From: Ardenticatenaceae bacterium
GTDB lineage: Bacteria; Chloroflexota; Anaerolineae; Promineifilales; Promineifilaceae
Direction: 5' to 3'
Assembly (NCBI GenBank): GCA_030065875.1
Contig: JASJCR010000077.1
Span: forward strand, 1-49,068
Length of the DNA stretch: 49,068 bases
Shown piece by piece: positions 35,101 to 42,484 of this stretch. The position numbers and the translations under genes were made by a program. The notes below the pieces were generated by a model. It ran no database searches. It saw only the letters and a list, made by a program, of their open reading frames with translations, and had not been told where the DNA came from. How positions within the stretch are numbered: the stretch's first letter is position 1; every line of letters starts with the position of its first letter.

Positions 35101-36778
35101 TGCGGAGAAGCAGGATTTTTCGAGCGCCATCACCATTTATCATCAGGCCCTCAAGCTCGAACCCACCGATTTGCAGGCGATTTTTGGCCTGGCGCGGGTA
35201 TATACGCTCAGCGGCCGCCTGGATGAGGCGGAAAAATCATATCGACGGGCGCTGCAGGTGCGGCCGAATTGGCCGCCGGCTCTGCTAGGAATGGGCAATG
35301 TGCTGCTGGCTACAGATGAATTTAGCAAATCAATTTCTCTTTTCCAGCGGGCGCTGGATCAGGATGATCAGCTGTCAGCCGGCCATTTGGGGATGGGACA
35401 AGCGTATTTGGGGTTGGATCGGCCGTATGAGTCGCTGGTTGCTTTTGCGTCAGCGATCAAACATCAGCCTGATTTTGCCGCGGCGTACAGCGGGACTGGG
35501 GAAGCCAATATGCAGCTTGGATTTTACAGCAAGGCCCGTGATGCTTTTAAGAAGGCGGTTGATTTAGAAGAGAATCAGGTGCAATATCTTTACGATCTTG
35601 GCCGAGCGTATCAGGCGAACAGCGAATTGGTCAACGCCATGCAAACGTATCAAAAAGTCGTTGAACTGGACGATCAATTTGCCCCGGCTCTGGTTGGCTT
35701 GGGAGATTTATACGCCCGCTCATTACAGCATGAAGAAGCGATTGAAAGCTTCCAGAGGGCGCTTGAAATAGATCCTCAGCAGGCTGATGCGTATGCCGGA
35801 TTGGGCCGAATATACATGCGGCAGCGAAAAGAGCCCGAGGCAACGGTGGCATTTGAGCAGGCGGTTTCCCTAAATCGCCAAAATACCGGTTACCTGCTGG
35901 GATTGGGCCAGGCATATACCGCGCAGGGGGTGATTGATAAAGCCCTTCGTCTTTATCAGGAGACATTGGCCGCCGCCCCACAATCCGCGGCTGTGCGGGT
36001 GGGTTTAGCCGATACCTTGCAAAAAGCCGGCCGAACCGGGGAAGCGATCAACACCTACAATCGGGCGATCCAGCTCGACAGCAAGCTGCCGACGCCATAT
36101 ATTGGTTTAGGGAAAATATATCTTGAAGCCGGCCGTTTTCAGGATGCCATCTCTTCTTTTGAACGAGCGACCCGTCTGGGGTCCGATCGATCAGACGCGA
36201 TGGTTGGATTGGGTAAGGCGTTTTTGCAGCTTAACCAGGCGGATCGGGCGCGGACGGCGTTTGAGCAGGCGTTACGTGCTGATCCAAATGACGCTGAAGC
36301 CCATGGGGGATTGGGCAGCCTTTATCGGGATGAAGGAGCTTACCAGGCGGCCTATGAAGAGTTTTCGCGGGCGATTGAGCTCGATAGCGAAAATCCAGCT
36401 TATTTTGGCGGGTTGGCCGACGTGACCAACATGATGGGGCAAACCGATCGCGCCATTGGTTTGTATGAAAGGGCCATCGCTCTCGATCCCAACGATCCAT
36501 TTTCACACGGATCACTGGCCGGGATTTTCCGAAAATTGGGGGAGACGGAGAAGCACGAGCAGCACGTCAAGCTGGCCCGCGAGCTGATCGCTCATGAAAA
36601 CGAATACAACCGGGCGTGTATTGAATCGATCAGCGGCAATGTAGATGAGGCGATCAAGCTGCTGCGGCGGGCGCTGAGCCTGCGCCAGGCACGGCCGGAC
36701 TGGATAAAGCAGGACCCGGATTTTGATTTTATCCGCGATGATCCCCGGTTTCAGACGCTGGTTAACCGCGGGAATTAA
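29195..36778 (+). CDS. Giant STAND-type NTPase with about 50 tandem TPR repeats (2527 aa)
   Basis: The start is GTG 29195 or ATG 29219; neither has a strong Shine-Dalgarno. Numbered from 29195, the N-terminal domain (about 15-480) is a P-loop NTPase with Walker A GEGGMGKT at 53-60 and Walker B HLLIFLDSYE near 251-260, plus the R-rich sensor VTWVISGRN. A helical winged region follows (about 390-640). From about 695 to 2490 the protein is an uninterrupted TPR array with the 34-residue pattern (for example LGDMYALQGDGKAAVRTYKRGVRADPASYLP), about 50 copies by length. The C-terminus, WIKQDPDFDFIRDDPRF, is a common ending of TPR proteins. There is no signal peptide or membrane segment, and no DNA-binding domain. 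STAND ATPases with TPR sensors act as switchable scaffolds; what this one binds is unknown. Confidence 0.9.
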   Translation: MNRSIKLHMTSDISVNNRIFLGRIEEQKRFRSALNDVLETTQDDIPTVCLVHGEGGMGKTMLARRFQDIAMLEKPYAGRFQILTIDWEDERKKMPDLQVGREHIQPEAAFRAIHAAAIRKKWGRQFNVYRKSISSAMEAEKKVAELMTTTDMTDDLAILRHAGVQAVAKLVRWRVPIIGDMGEDLVEQVTEPLFNVGIKVAREQLPQLASRMQLYLKARLKPNHFDYFLNPNEQLAHALARGLINVAKRKHLLIFLDSYEIVDRVDIWMRSIMREAGVRVTWVISGRNNLLNSRQFGNEYFKGYADDWPRHLLAFNMWPLSVSDIEQYFELQERPLPLKEIEALSRVTKGRPLAIHEAADMLESGATVADVIGDMSFSMGSDQIIHRMTERYLQHVVTEADLQVMYALALADGDVEILKAMIKPPGNKRGPNLDNLLHRLERDYSMVNADRARLFDDPAAFVREYMKVEIRRSSDAVQDLVNKAIQVCQQRLRKIETDFDTIEERCLEDNWVQTAISLAGYHFWIDEREAWLWLLPRFVEGLAYNLNLSRSLLTVIDEWEDQLSSGGRQIFEQLRLIQQKSISNDEEKQLLDVLAQMEERGWLNGDVYPAGNEEREAILALRRGRLLDRLGSYERALQQFEQVEKKMPEPGKMLHEQLTEAMGALARRLLWQEGGQARYSAVSELIFTKLSKWFPDWPWIWHDLGYTQELGQKFDEAINAYQTGLDVFERNEVIHTRLGHVYATIGEHDKAFEAFQRANKIQRKYIPALLGLGDMYALQGDGKAAVRTYKRGVRADPASYLPHLKLGDFYLGEEKWDLAQKAYTEAQDLSPDSSAPDVGLGNIHYRQGQLGRALLFYQEAVAKGDGSPEVYLGLGHIFREQQKPREAVEALQKALRLDPTSVEAFSQMGQIYKELGRGQEAVRLFEQALSLDSEYIEGYQLLADTLYELGRHEEAMVYFEKAQSLAPEEVELEHMGQLYEELHRFDDAVEAYQTLVESEPINPEGYLGLAEAYASLSQWAEAEKAYQEALNLDDRLIAAHCGLGQIYLKQEQFHLAEEAFGQALALDPADFQGQIGTGWLALERSQLDVALHTFKRAAVEYPQEIDPLLGLGRIFTQQKKYEQAERTYRHAMGVAPNHEAVHTGMAVVKSKLGSTGQAIRSYERALDCNPYYVPAHIGLGDLYISLDRHDAALESYRRALEIDGAAAIPFVNMGEIHAAQEEWNEAINAYKKAVDDRQQAYRANLGLGEVYRRLGRLDEALQAYAFASERRPNAAAPFIGLGHVYADMNRVADARRVFEQALQQPDGGNRLAEAYEGLGRVYALQGRSNQAINAYQMAVQSAPTFAPSYIGLADVYLSSGELDPAEKAARQAILIGSHNAQAYTTLGHIAAQQNAFDQAINHYEQAVQHNGHNPLPYGGLGDAYLAMGQLEKARAAYEQGLAVDPSAPGFPYANLGRVYHELGEDEKALGAFEMATAFGEDDVDMYLVQADLYVQRDSDEAARYSYERALSLDPANRTAHRGLGKIFLKQRQLSEAVTAFKKALQFGDQTPGLFTEMGDAYRLKQEIDKAERCYTHARNLNPMSSRAVMGLGLLQATRNRLSEAVGLLREALDLNKGLEEARVYLGQLLNSAGQEGEARATFEAILAEDPENPLAYIGLGEIFLTQENHSQSRQMFIEALARDPQNPAALFGISQVYIAQEKWPEAENTLEKAIQAAPKNGDAHRYLGQVRMELVDLAGAIEAYKSALDLNPQDGESWIGLGQARLKSGQFVRAQDHYNRALSHLPDNVTALNGLGQAYNSMGQFHEAYDVYQRLIELDPETPDYPIALGDAARQLGRYAQAETAYQQALILEPDQVIAQLGLAAVQTAQGQFDAALARLDQVAAAHADLPALYSGRADVYLQQNKLDQARAAYEKALELDPNHVNSLVGMGHLHVQEANFAEAEAIYASAAKQGYTNRELLTGMGQIYAEKQDFSSAITIYHQALKLEPTDLQAIFGLARVYTLSGRLDEAEKSYRRALQVRPNWPPALLGMGNVLLATDEFSKSISLFQRALDQDDQLSAGHLGMGQAYLGLDRPYESLVAFASAIKHQPDFAAAYSGTGEANMQLGFYSKARDAFKKAVDLEENQVQYLYDLGRAYQANSELVNAMQTYQKVVELDDQFAPALVGLGDLYARSLQHEEAIESFQRALEIDPQQADAYAGLGRIYMRQRKEPEATVAFEQAVSLNRQNTGYLLGLGQAYTAQGVIDKALRLYQETLAAAPQSAAVRVGLADTLQKAGRTGEAINTYNRAIQLDSKLPTPYIGLGKIYLEAGRFQDAISSFERATRLGSDRSDAMVGLGKAFLQLNQADRARTAFEQALRADPNDAEAHGGLGSLYRDEGAYQAAYEEFSRAIELDSENPAYFGGLADVTNMMGQTDRAIGLYERAIALDPNDPFSHGSLAGIFRKLGETEKHEQHVKLARELIAHENEYNRACIESISGNVDEAIKLLRRALSLRQARPDWIKQDPDFDFIRDDPRFQTLVNRGN

Positions 36779-36817
36779 TAATCAATAATCAATTTTCAAT
36801 GGTCAATTATCAATTCG
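36779..36817. repeat. TCAATTATCAATT-type AT-rich simple repeat
   Basis: Variants of 'aatcaat' and 'tcaattatcaatt' directly follow the stop codon of the giant gene. The rest of the 507-bp spacer 36779-37285 holds the double hairpin at 37034-37107 and otherwise no recognisable feature. Confidence 0.6.
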
Positions 36818-37033
36818 TTGAAAGTGCCCTGTTTTCTCTCTGGGTGACCGAATAAACCATCACCCTACCAATCCAGGTTTACCCCCCCCATCGGCAAAAG
36901 AAAAATTTCATCGTGAATGATGGACGATTTGCGTCAAAAATAACTGATGAAGTTAGGCTGTGTTGATATTTGAGAAATTTCTTCCCCCCACCTTTATTAA
37001 ATTGAGAGATCATGCGATTATCTTCAAAAACAG

Positions 37034-37107
37034 GCCGTCATCCCCGCGGAAGCGGGGATCCACCGGTGACAAGGCTATGGATTCCCGCCTTCGCGGGAAT
37101 GACGACC
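37034..37107. repeat. REP-like double hairpin (two GC-rich stems with flanking inverted repeat)
   Basis: Two hairpins, CCCCGC-GGAA-GCGGGG and TTCCCGC-CTTC-GCGGGAA, are bracketed by CGTCAT and ATGACG and are themselves roughly mirror images (GGATCCA ... TGGATTCC). This is the layout of widely dispersed palindromic intergenic repeats such as REP/dRS3-type elements. Confidence 0.75.
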
Positions 37108-37285
37108 GTATGACTGAATTTACTTTATAAACTTCATCAATGCGGGGGTGAAGGTGCTGACTAGACTACAATTAAATTATTTAGCCGTCGATTTTAGTTG
37201 GCGGATGCAGAAAATATCGCAATTTTGACGATGAATCATCAAAATGAATCATGTGTCAACAGAACCTAATCAAGGGGAAAATAAT

Positions 37286-37765
37286 ATGGACGACAAAGAA
37301 CTCAGGAACCAGCTGGCCCGTATGCTTGTGGTGCGGCAGGCGCACATGGATTTTATAGACGTGGTGGCTGATTTTCCGGAGGCACATATCAATACTCGGC
37401 CGGTCAACTGTGACTATTCGTTCTGGCACCTGCTGGAGCATTTGCGCATCACCCAAAAAGATATTCTCGATTATATTTCGGCTGAAAATTATCGCTGGCC
37501 CAATTTTCCGGATGGGTATTGGCCAAATAAGGCCGTCGAGAGCGATCTGGCCGGCTGGCAGAAAACAATTGAGGGATTTCTGGCGGATCGACAGGCCCTG
37601 GTTGACATAATCAACAATCCTGACGTTGACCTTTTTGCCCCGCTGCCCAACAGTGGAGAACACCAGCATAACATTGTGCGTGAGATCAACATTGTGGCCA
37701 ATCACAATGCGTATCATACAGGGGAATTGGGGATATTGCGGCAGGTTATGGGGTTGTGGGGTTAA
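37286..37765 (+). CDS. DinB-superfamily protein
   Basis: I start at ATG 37286 (MDDKELRNQLARML), which has AGGGGA 8-9 nt upstream; the frame is open from 37244 but lacks support. The 159-residue helical protein has the DinB/YfiT-like four-helix metal site: His48 and/or His52 in WHLLEHL, and His140 and His144 in ANHNAYHTGELGILRQ. Members are thiol-dependent or metal-dependent transferases or stress proteins; the substrate is unknown. There is no signal peptide. It stands alone and converges with the M23/glycosidase gene, whose stop lies 18 bp beyond. Confidence 0.82.
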   Translation: MDDKELRNQLARMLVVRQAHMDFIDVVADFPEAHINTRPVNCDYSFWHLLEHLRITQKDILDYISAENYRWPNFPDGYWPNKAVESDLAGWQKTIEGFLADRQALVDIINNPDVDLFAPLPNSGEHQHNIVREINIVANHNAYHTGELGILRQVMGLWG

Positions 37766-37782
37766 CTTAAACCTTTTTCGGT

Positions 37783-40182
37783 TTAGCGCAGGCCAATTTT
37801 TTGCCCTAAACCGCGGCCGACCCACACTTCTTCCTTAAATTTGGGATCGGATGCAGAGGCCACAAAGTAGGTTACTCCCTGAACGCGGGGTCGCTGCTGC
37901 AACTCTCGCCAGAAGAGGAGGTATTCCGCTGCTTTTTGAGTGACGGTGACTCCCCCTTTGTTGTTGCTGGCTTCGGTAATCCACAGGGGCATCCCCCGAA
38001 AGCGGCTCAAATAATCATCAAGGACATCCAGCGATTTTTCGAGCGGATATACTTTTGACCAGTAGAGGTGGACCCCCAGGCCATCGGCCGCTTCGATCGC
38101 CGGCCGGCACGCTTCGGCAAACACGATGTGGTCATCCTTGATGGCGTGTACTTTGTTGCCTGGAGAAAGACCAGGAAAGATAAAGCGGCCGGTTGGCAGC
38201 GCCTGGCGATAAATCTGGAGGAGCTCCAGCCACCACGCATTAAACGCCGTTCCATCAGCCCAGCTGGCCCCCAACCCTTCCGCATAAAGATTGGGTTCAT
38301 TGTGGAGTTCGATCACCACATCTTTCCCCCGCAGCTGCTCGAGGGCACGCTGGACATCGGGGAAGGTATCGGTGAGAAATTGGCGAGGGGTCAGGCGACG
38401 GCCGCCAAAATCGAGAAAGGCGCGCACGATCCAGCTGGCATTTGGGTGGGCTTTGGTCAGGCGATTGATGTCACCCGCCGGGTGAAACGACAAAATTTTG
38501 ATAATACCGGGGCGCATGGCCGCAAATTCAGCATGTTCCGCTTCGCTAATGTGTGGATCGGCCGAGGCGTGCAGCCCGATTTTGGCCACGCTCAGCTGAC
38601 TGCTTTCCGCGCGAATCATCCCCCCCTGGCTGATTTGAGGGGTCGGTGGTTGTAAGATCGACTCGTCAATCCGCACCGGGGTAAATTCACCCAGCGGGGT
38701 GTCGGTGACAAAAAGCTGGCTTTGAGCGGGGACAAAGCCCACAATTTTGGCGTCACGACGGGGTGCTTCGCGCAAATTTAGCCCATCGGGACCGGCTTTG
38801 GCATCGACTCCACGCAGGCGCAGTTCACCGCTGAGGACCCACCCGGGGGTAGATTTTTGCAGGGGCATCAACGTTGAGTCACCGGCCGCCTCAACCTCGT
38901 CTTCCGTCAGAGGTTCGGGCAGCTCAACGACCGGCAATGGATTGAGCACGCGCAAAAACCCCTGCTCGTTAACAAGCACGGGGGTGTAGTTGGCTTCGGC
39001 CTGTCCGGCGATAGTGACCGAGGTATTGCTGCGAATGGTGCCCATATAGCGGCCGCTGGAGCCGGGCGCACTTTGCAGGGAAACCGGCCGATGTGGGGTC
39101 TCCGCTCGCAAGCCGGCGATTTGTAAAAATTGAGTGGGCAGCCATCCTAAATGAATACCGTCTCCACCGGGTGGGGTGCCAACGGAATTTCCATTGCCGT
39201 TTGTTCCGCCTGTTGATGGCAGGGTCGGCTGGGGGGCTTGAGGCGCGTTCACCGGCCCGATAAAGTCAGCCTGGCGAGCAATGATCGGCAAATACCCGTT
39301 TTCCTCTTCCCCCTGAATCATCAGGGTGCTGCCCCGTCGAATGATGCCGAGGTTGGTGCTGTTGCGCGTGGCTCGTTCGCGGCAGTTGATCCCGTAGCGG
39401 GTGTTAACGACCCCTAGCTGACCTTCGATGTTGAGGTACGATTTCCACACCCACCCCTGAATCGTAGTTTCGTGGGAAGCGGGGGGTGTTCCCGGGGTTT
39501 CAGTCGGAGGTTGATATTGACCAACGGCCGCTGCGGCCGCGAGAACCGGCAAAAAGCCGCTCTGAGGTGGTCCATTAACAACCATGAGGGTCCCTTCCGG
39601 CACCTGAACCGCTTCGTTTGGACCCATGCGCAGCGTGACGCCTCCGCTCAGCGCCTGCGCGAGCTCCAAGTCTTCGTTTACCGATACGCTTAATTCAGCT
39701 ACCCACCCTTTGAGAAATGGGCCTACCGGCGTTTTCCACCCCATCAACGGGAGTAAAAATGGGGTCGGATCGATCATGTCTTTTGGCCAGTCACCCACTT
39801 TGGCTCCCCGCTTTTTGAGCATGAGATGAAGATGTGAACCAAAGCTGTTGCCGGTATTGTCGGCCAATCCCAACACCGAGCCACCTTTTACAGCGTCCCC
39901 TACAGCAACGAAGGCTTCCTGCAAGTGGGCATAGACGGTCACGTAACCATCTTCATGCTGCACGCGAACGTGAATGCCGTAATTATGCCCTTCCGGATTG
40001 TTTTGGACTTTGTAGACTCGCCCACGGGCCACACAGTAAATTTTGCTGCCGGTAGGGGCTCTTAAGTCAACCCCTTCATGACCAGGTAAACCAAACTGGC
40101 GATAGTAATGCGCATTGGCGCCAAATGGCTGGGTGATAACGCGATGTTCAGTTGGCCAAACTTCGAACCGAAACTTACTCAT
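37783..40182 (-). CDS. M23-like peptidase domain + SH3-like repeats + glycoside-hydrolase-like barrel
   Basis: From ATG 40182 (MSKFRFEVWPTEH) the product is 799 residues; an ATG at 40203 is also possible. About 10-140 is an LytM/M23 domain with metal ligands in GHEGVDLRAP (His, Asp) and SHLHLML. About 150-540 contains several short beta domains of SH3-type with the recurring start 'GLNLR' / 'INCRERATRNS'. About 540-799 is a TIM-barrel: DVVIELHNEPN offers the acid/base Glu and MPLWITEASNN the nucleophile Glu of a clan-A retaining glycosidase. Together it looks like a cell-wall or polysaccharide hydrolase. There is no signal peptide, so secretion must be by another route or the role is internal. 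The catalytic acid pair is intact by eye. Confidence 0.78.
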   Translation of the reverse strand: MSKFRFEVWPTEHRVITQPFGANAHYYRQFGLPGHEGVDLRAPTGSKIYCVARGRVYKVQNNPEGHNYGIHVRVQHEDGYVTVYAHLQEAFVAVGDAVKGGSVLGLADNTGNSFGSHLHLMLKKRGAKVGDWPKDMIDPTPFLLPLMGWKTPVGPFLKGWVAELSVSVNEDLELAQALSGGVTLRMGPNEAVQVPEGTLMVVNGPPQSGFLPVLAAAAAVGQYQPPTETPGTPPASHETTIQGWVWKSYLNIEGQLGVVNTRYGINCRERATRNSTNLGIIRRGSTLMIQGEEENGYLPIIARQADFIGPVNAPQAPQPTLPSTGGTNGNGNSVGTPPGGDGIHLGWLPTQFLQIAGLRAETPHRPVSLQSAPGSSGRYMGTIRSNTSVTIAGQAEANYTPVLVNEQGFLRVLNPLPVVELPEPLTEDEVEAAGDSTLMPLQKSTPGWVLSGELRLRGVDAKAGPDGLNLREAPRRDAKIVGFVPAQSQLFVTDTPLGEFTPVRIDESILQPPTPQISQGGMIRAESSQLSVAKIGLHASADPHISEAEHAEFAAMRPGIIKILSFHPAGDINRLTKAHPNASWIVRAFLDFGGRRLTPRQFLTDTFPDVQRALEQLRGKDVVIELHNEPNLYAEGLGASWADGTAFNAWWLELLQIYRQALPTGRFIFPGLSPGNKVHAIKDDHIVFAEACRPAIEAADGLGVHLYWSKVYPLEKSLDVLDDYLSRFRGMPLWITEASNNKGGVTVTQKAAEYLLFWRELQQRPRVQGVTYFVASASDPKFKEEVWVGRGLGQKIGLR

Positions 40183-40494
40183 GTAACTGCATGACCAGGT
40201 CATTCCCCCAAATTATATTTGTGAGAATCAGAAGCGGAAGTGGAGATAAGGACCTAAATTATATGGACATTTGGTAGTTTAACGCGTAACTGATCCAATC
40301 GCGTATTATAGCCACAGAAAGGACGACACACAAACACAATTTGTGATTACTTTTTGGTAAAAGAACGTGCCGAGCGAGCTGAAAATTTAAAGAGCATAAA
40401 AAAAAGCGAGCGAAGGTTTTCTCAGGGGTTGTTCTCGGTTATCATTACCGGTTGGTGGGCCTTCTTTTCAGCACTCAAACACGGGAAATTGATT

Positions 40495-41595
40495 ATGGGA
40501 TTAAGTATCGGCATTGTGGGCTTGCCCAATGTAGGCAAAAGCACCACGTTTAATGCTTTGACAAAAGAACAAAACGCCGAAGCGGCCAATTATCCGTTTT
40601 GTACCATTGAACCAAACAAAGCGATTGTCGCCGTGCCCGATGAGCGGGTTGATCGGCTGGCCGAGCTGGTGAAACCGCAAAAAACAATTTACTCTACGAT
40701 CGAATTTGTGGATATTGCCGGTCTGGTAGCCGGCGCTTCAAAAGGGGAGGGATTGGGTAATAAATTTTTGGGCAACATCCGGGAGACGGACGTTATTGTT
40801 CAGGTTGTGCGCTGCTTTGAAAATGAAAGTGTGGTGCATGTCAGCGAGAAGCCGGATCCGGAAGCGGATATCGAGGTCATCAATACCGAACTGCTGCTGT
40901 CGGATATGGAACAGCTGGAGCGCAAGCTCGATCGTTTGGAGCGGCAATCCCGCGCGGATAAGGCTTCCCGGCCGATGCTGGCGCTGGCCCAACAGCTTCA
41001 GGAGCATCTGGACAGCGGCCAGCCGGTGTCCACATTTCCAGAGGGTGACAGCGACCTATTCGCGACCTTAAATAAAGAGATGCGTTTTTTGACCGGCAAA
41101 AAAGTCATTTATGTGGCCAACGTCGATGAGGAACATTTGCTCGAGGATAACGAGTATGTGGCCACGGTGCGCCACTATGCGGCCGAGCGCAATGCGGAAG
41201 TTGTTGTGTTGTGCGCCAAGCTGGAAGAAGAATTGGCCGGTCTCACCGATGAGGAAAGGGAGGAATTTCTCGAGTCGATGGGGGTTAGTGAGAGCGGCCT
41301 CGATCAGGTCATTCGCAAAGGGTATGATACTCTGGGATTGGTGAGCTTTTTTACGGCCGGGCCAAAAGAGGTACGCGCCTGGAATGTCCGTCACGGATGG
41401 AAAGCGCCCCAGGCGGCCGGGGTGATTCACACCGATTTTGAGAAGGGGTTTATTCGTGTAGAGGTCATTCCCTTTGAAACGTATATCGATCATGAAAGCG
41501 AAGCGGCCGTCAAGGCAGCCGGGGAAATGCGGGTTGAAGGAAAAGAGTATGTGGTCAAGGATGGGGACGTGATGCACTTTCGGTTTAATCTTTAA
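40495..41595 (+). CDS. ychF: Ribosome-binding ATPase YchF (Obg family)
   Basis: I start at ATG 40495 (MGLSIGIVGLPNVGKSTTFN), 366 residues, the usual YchF length; the frame is open from 40354 but those 47 residues have no counterpart in the family. G1 is GLPNVGKST at 8-16, and the G2/G3 stretch reads FCTIEPNKAIVAVPD and FVDIAGLVAGASKGEGLGNKFL. The NxxE-type G4 (YVANVDEE) that favours ATP is present, and a TGS domain ends at GDVMHFRFN. It binds the 70S ribosome and hydrolyses ATP. The methyltransferase gene begins 6 bp after its stop, so they form an operon. No promoter was fixed in the 40204-40494 region. Confidence 0.96.
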   Translation: MGLSIGIVGLPNVGKSTTFNALTKEQNAEAANYPFCTIEPNKAIVAVPDERVDRLAELVKPQKTIYSTIEFVDIAGLVAGASKGEGLGNKFLGNIRETDVIVQVVRCFENESVVHVSEKPDPEADIEVINTELLLSDMEQLERKLDRLERQSRADKASRPMLALAQQLQEHLDSGQPVSTFPEGDSDLFATLNKEMRFLTGKKVIYVANVDEEHLLEDNEYVATVRHYAAERNAEVVVLCAKLEEELAGLTDEEREEFLESMGVSESGLDQVIRKGYDTLGLVSFFTAGPKEVRAWNVRHGWKAPQAAGVIHTDFEKGFIRVEVIPFETYIDHESEAAVKAAGEMRVEGKEYVVKDGDVMHFRFNL

Positions 41596-41600
41596 CTGTT

Positions 41601-42344
41601 ATGAGTGAGTTTTTAATTCGTCGCAATCCGGTTTTAGAAGCGCTGCGCGGCCGCCGGCGGCCGCTCTATCGCCTGTGGGTGCAAAAAGATGGCCCTTCTA
41701 AACTCCTGCGGCCGATTTTGCAGCAGGCTCACCAAGTCAACATTGAGGTTCGGGAAGTTGGCAAACAGAAGCTAGGGAATTTGTGCCAGAGCGGAGACCA
41801 TCAGGGCGTCGTGTTGGAAGCCGGCGGGTATCGCTATGCGGAGATAAGCGATATGCTGGCTTTGGCCGAGTCAAAAAACGAACAGCCGTTCATCCTGATT
41901 TTTGACCTGGTGCAGGGCACCTACAACGTGGGCACGCTGCTGCGATCTGCCGACGTTTGCGGCGTGCACGGGGTGATTATGCAAACCCGCCGCGCCCCTG
42001 ACATCAATCCCACTATTGTGCAGCACAGTCAGGGGGCAACCGAACATTTACACATCGCCCAGGTGACCAATTTATCGCAGGCGATTGGTGAATTAAAGGG
42101 GCAGGATATCTGGGTGGCCGGCCTGGATATTGATGAAGGGGGGTATTCCTGGGGGGAGATCGACCTCAACCGGCCGCTGGCCCTGGTGGTTGGTCATGAG
42201 GGAGAGGGGCTGCGTCGGCGGGTGCGAGAGCAGTGTGACTTCATTTTTCGACTGCCGATGAAAGGGCATGTCGATTCGCTCAATGCGGCCGTGGCCGGTT
42301 CTGTGGCCCTCTACGCGGCCTGGCAGGCCAGACAGTTTGCTTAA
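41601..42344 (+). CDS. rlmB: TrmH/SpoU-family rRNA 2'-O-methyltransferase, RlmB-like
   Basis: The 247-residue protein has an N-terminal substrate-binding domain (IRRNPVLEALRGRRRPLYRLWVQK, about 1-75) and a SPOUT (alpha/beta knot) domain with motif 1 DLVQGTYNVGTLLRSADVCG, motif 2 LALVVGHEGEGLRRRVREQCD and motif 3 FRLPMKGHVDSLNAAVAGSVALY. The last motif is close to that of RlmB, which methylates 23S rRNA G2251; the exact target cannot be proved from sequence. It begins 5 nt after the ychF stop with no clear Shine-Dalgarno, so translation is probably coupled. Confidence 0.85.
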   Translation: MSEFLIRRNPVLEALRGRRRPLYRLWVQKDGPSKLLRPILQQAHQVNIEVREVGKQKLGNLCQSGDHQGVVLEAGGYRYAEISDMLALAESKNEQPFILIFDLVQGTYNVGTLLRSADVCGVHGVIMQTRRAPDINPTIVQHSQGATEHLHIAQVTNLSQAIGELKGQDIWVAGLDIDEGGYSWGEIDLNRPLALVVGHEGEGLRRRVREQCDFIFRLPMKGHVDSLNAAVAGSVALYAAWQARQFA

Positions 42345-42484
42345 CCGGGTTTGGCATGGGGTTACAGAGCGTAAGATCTGGCGTACTGATTTTGCAACGA
42401 TTCAAACATCCGGCCGTATAGAGGGCCGTGGCTTAAAACCACCATCTACCCCACCTAAAAACCAACTGCAGAGGAGAATTCCAG

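Noticed and set aside
40354..40494. 47-residue N-terminal extension of YchF
   Set aside because: YchF proteins begin at MGLSIGIVG; the extension has no family counterpart.
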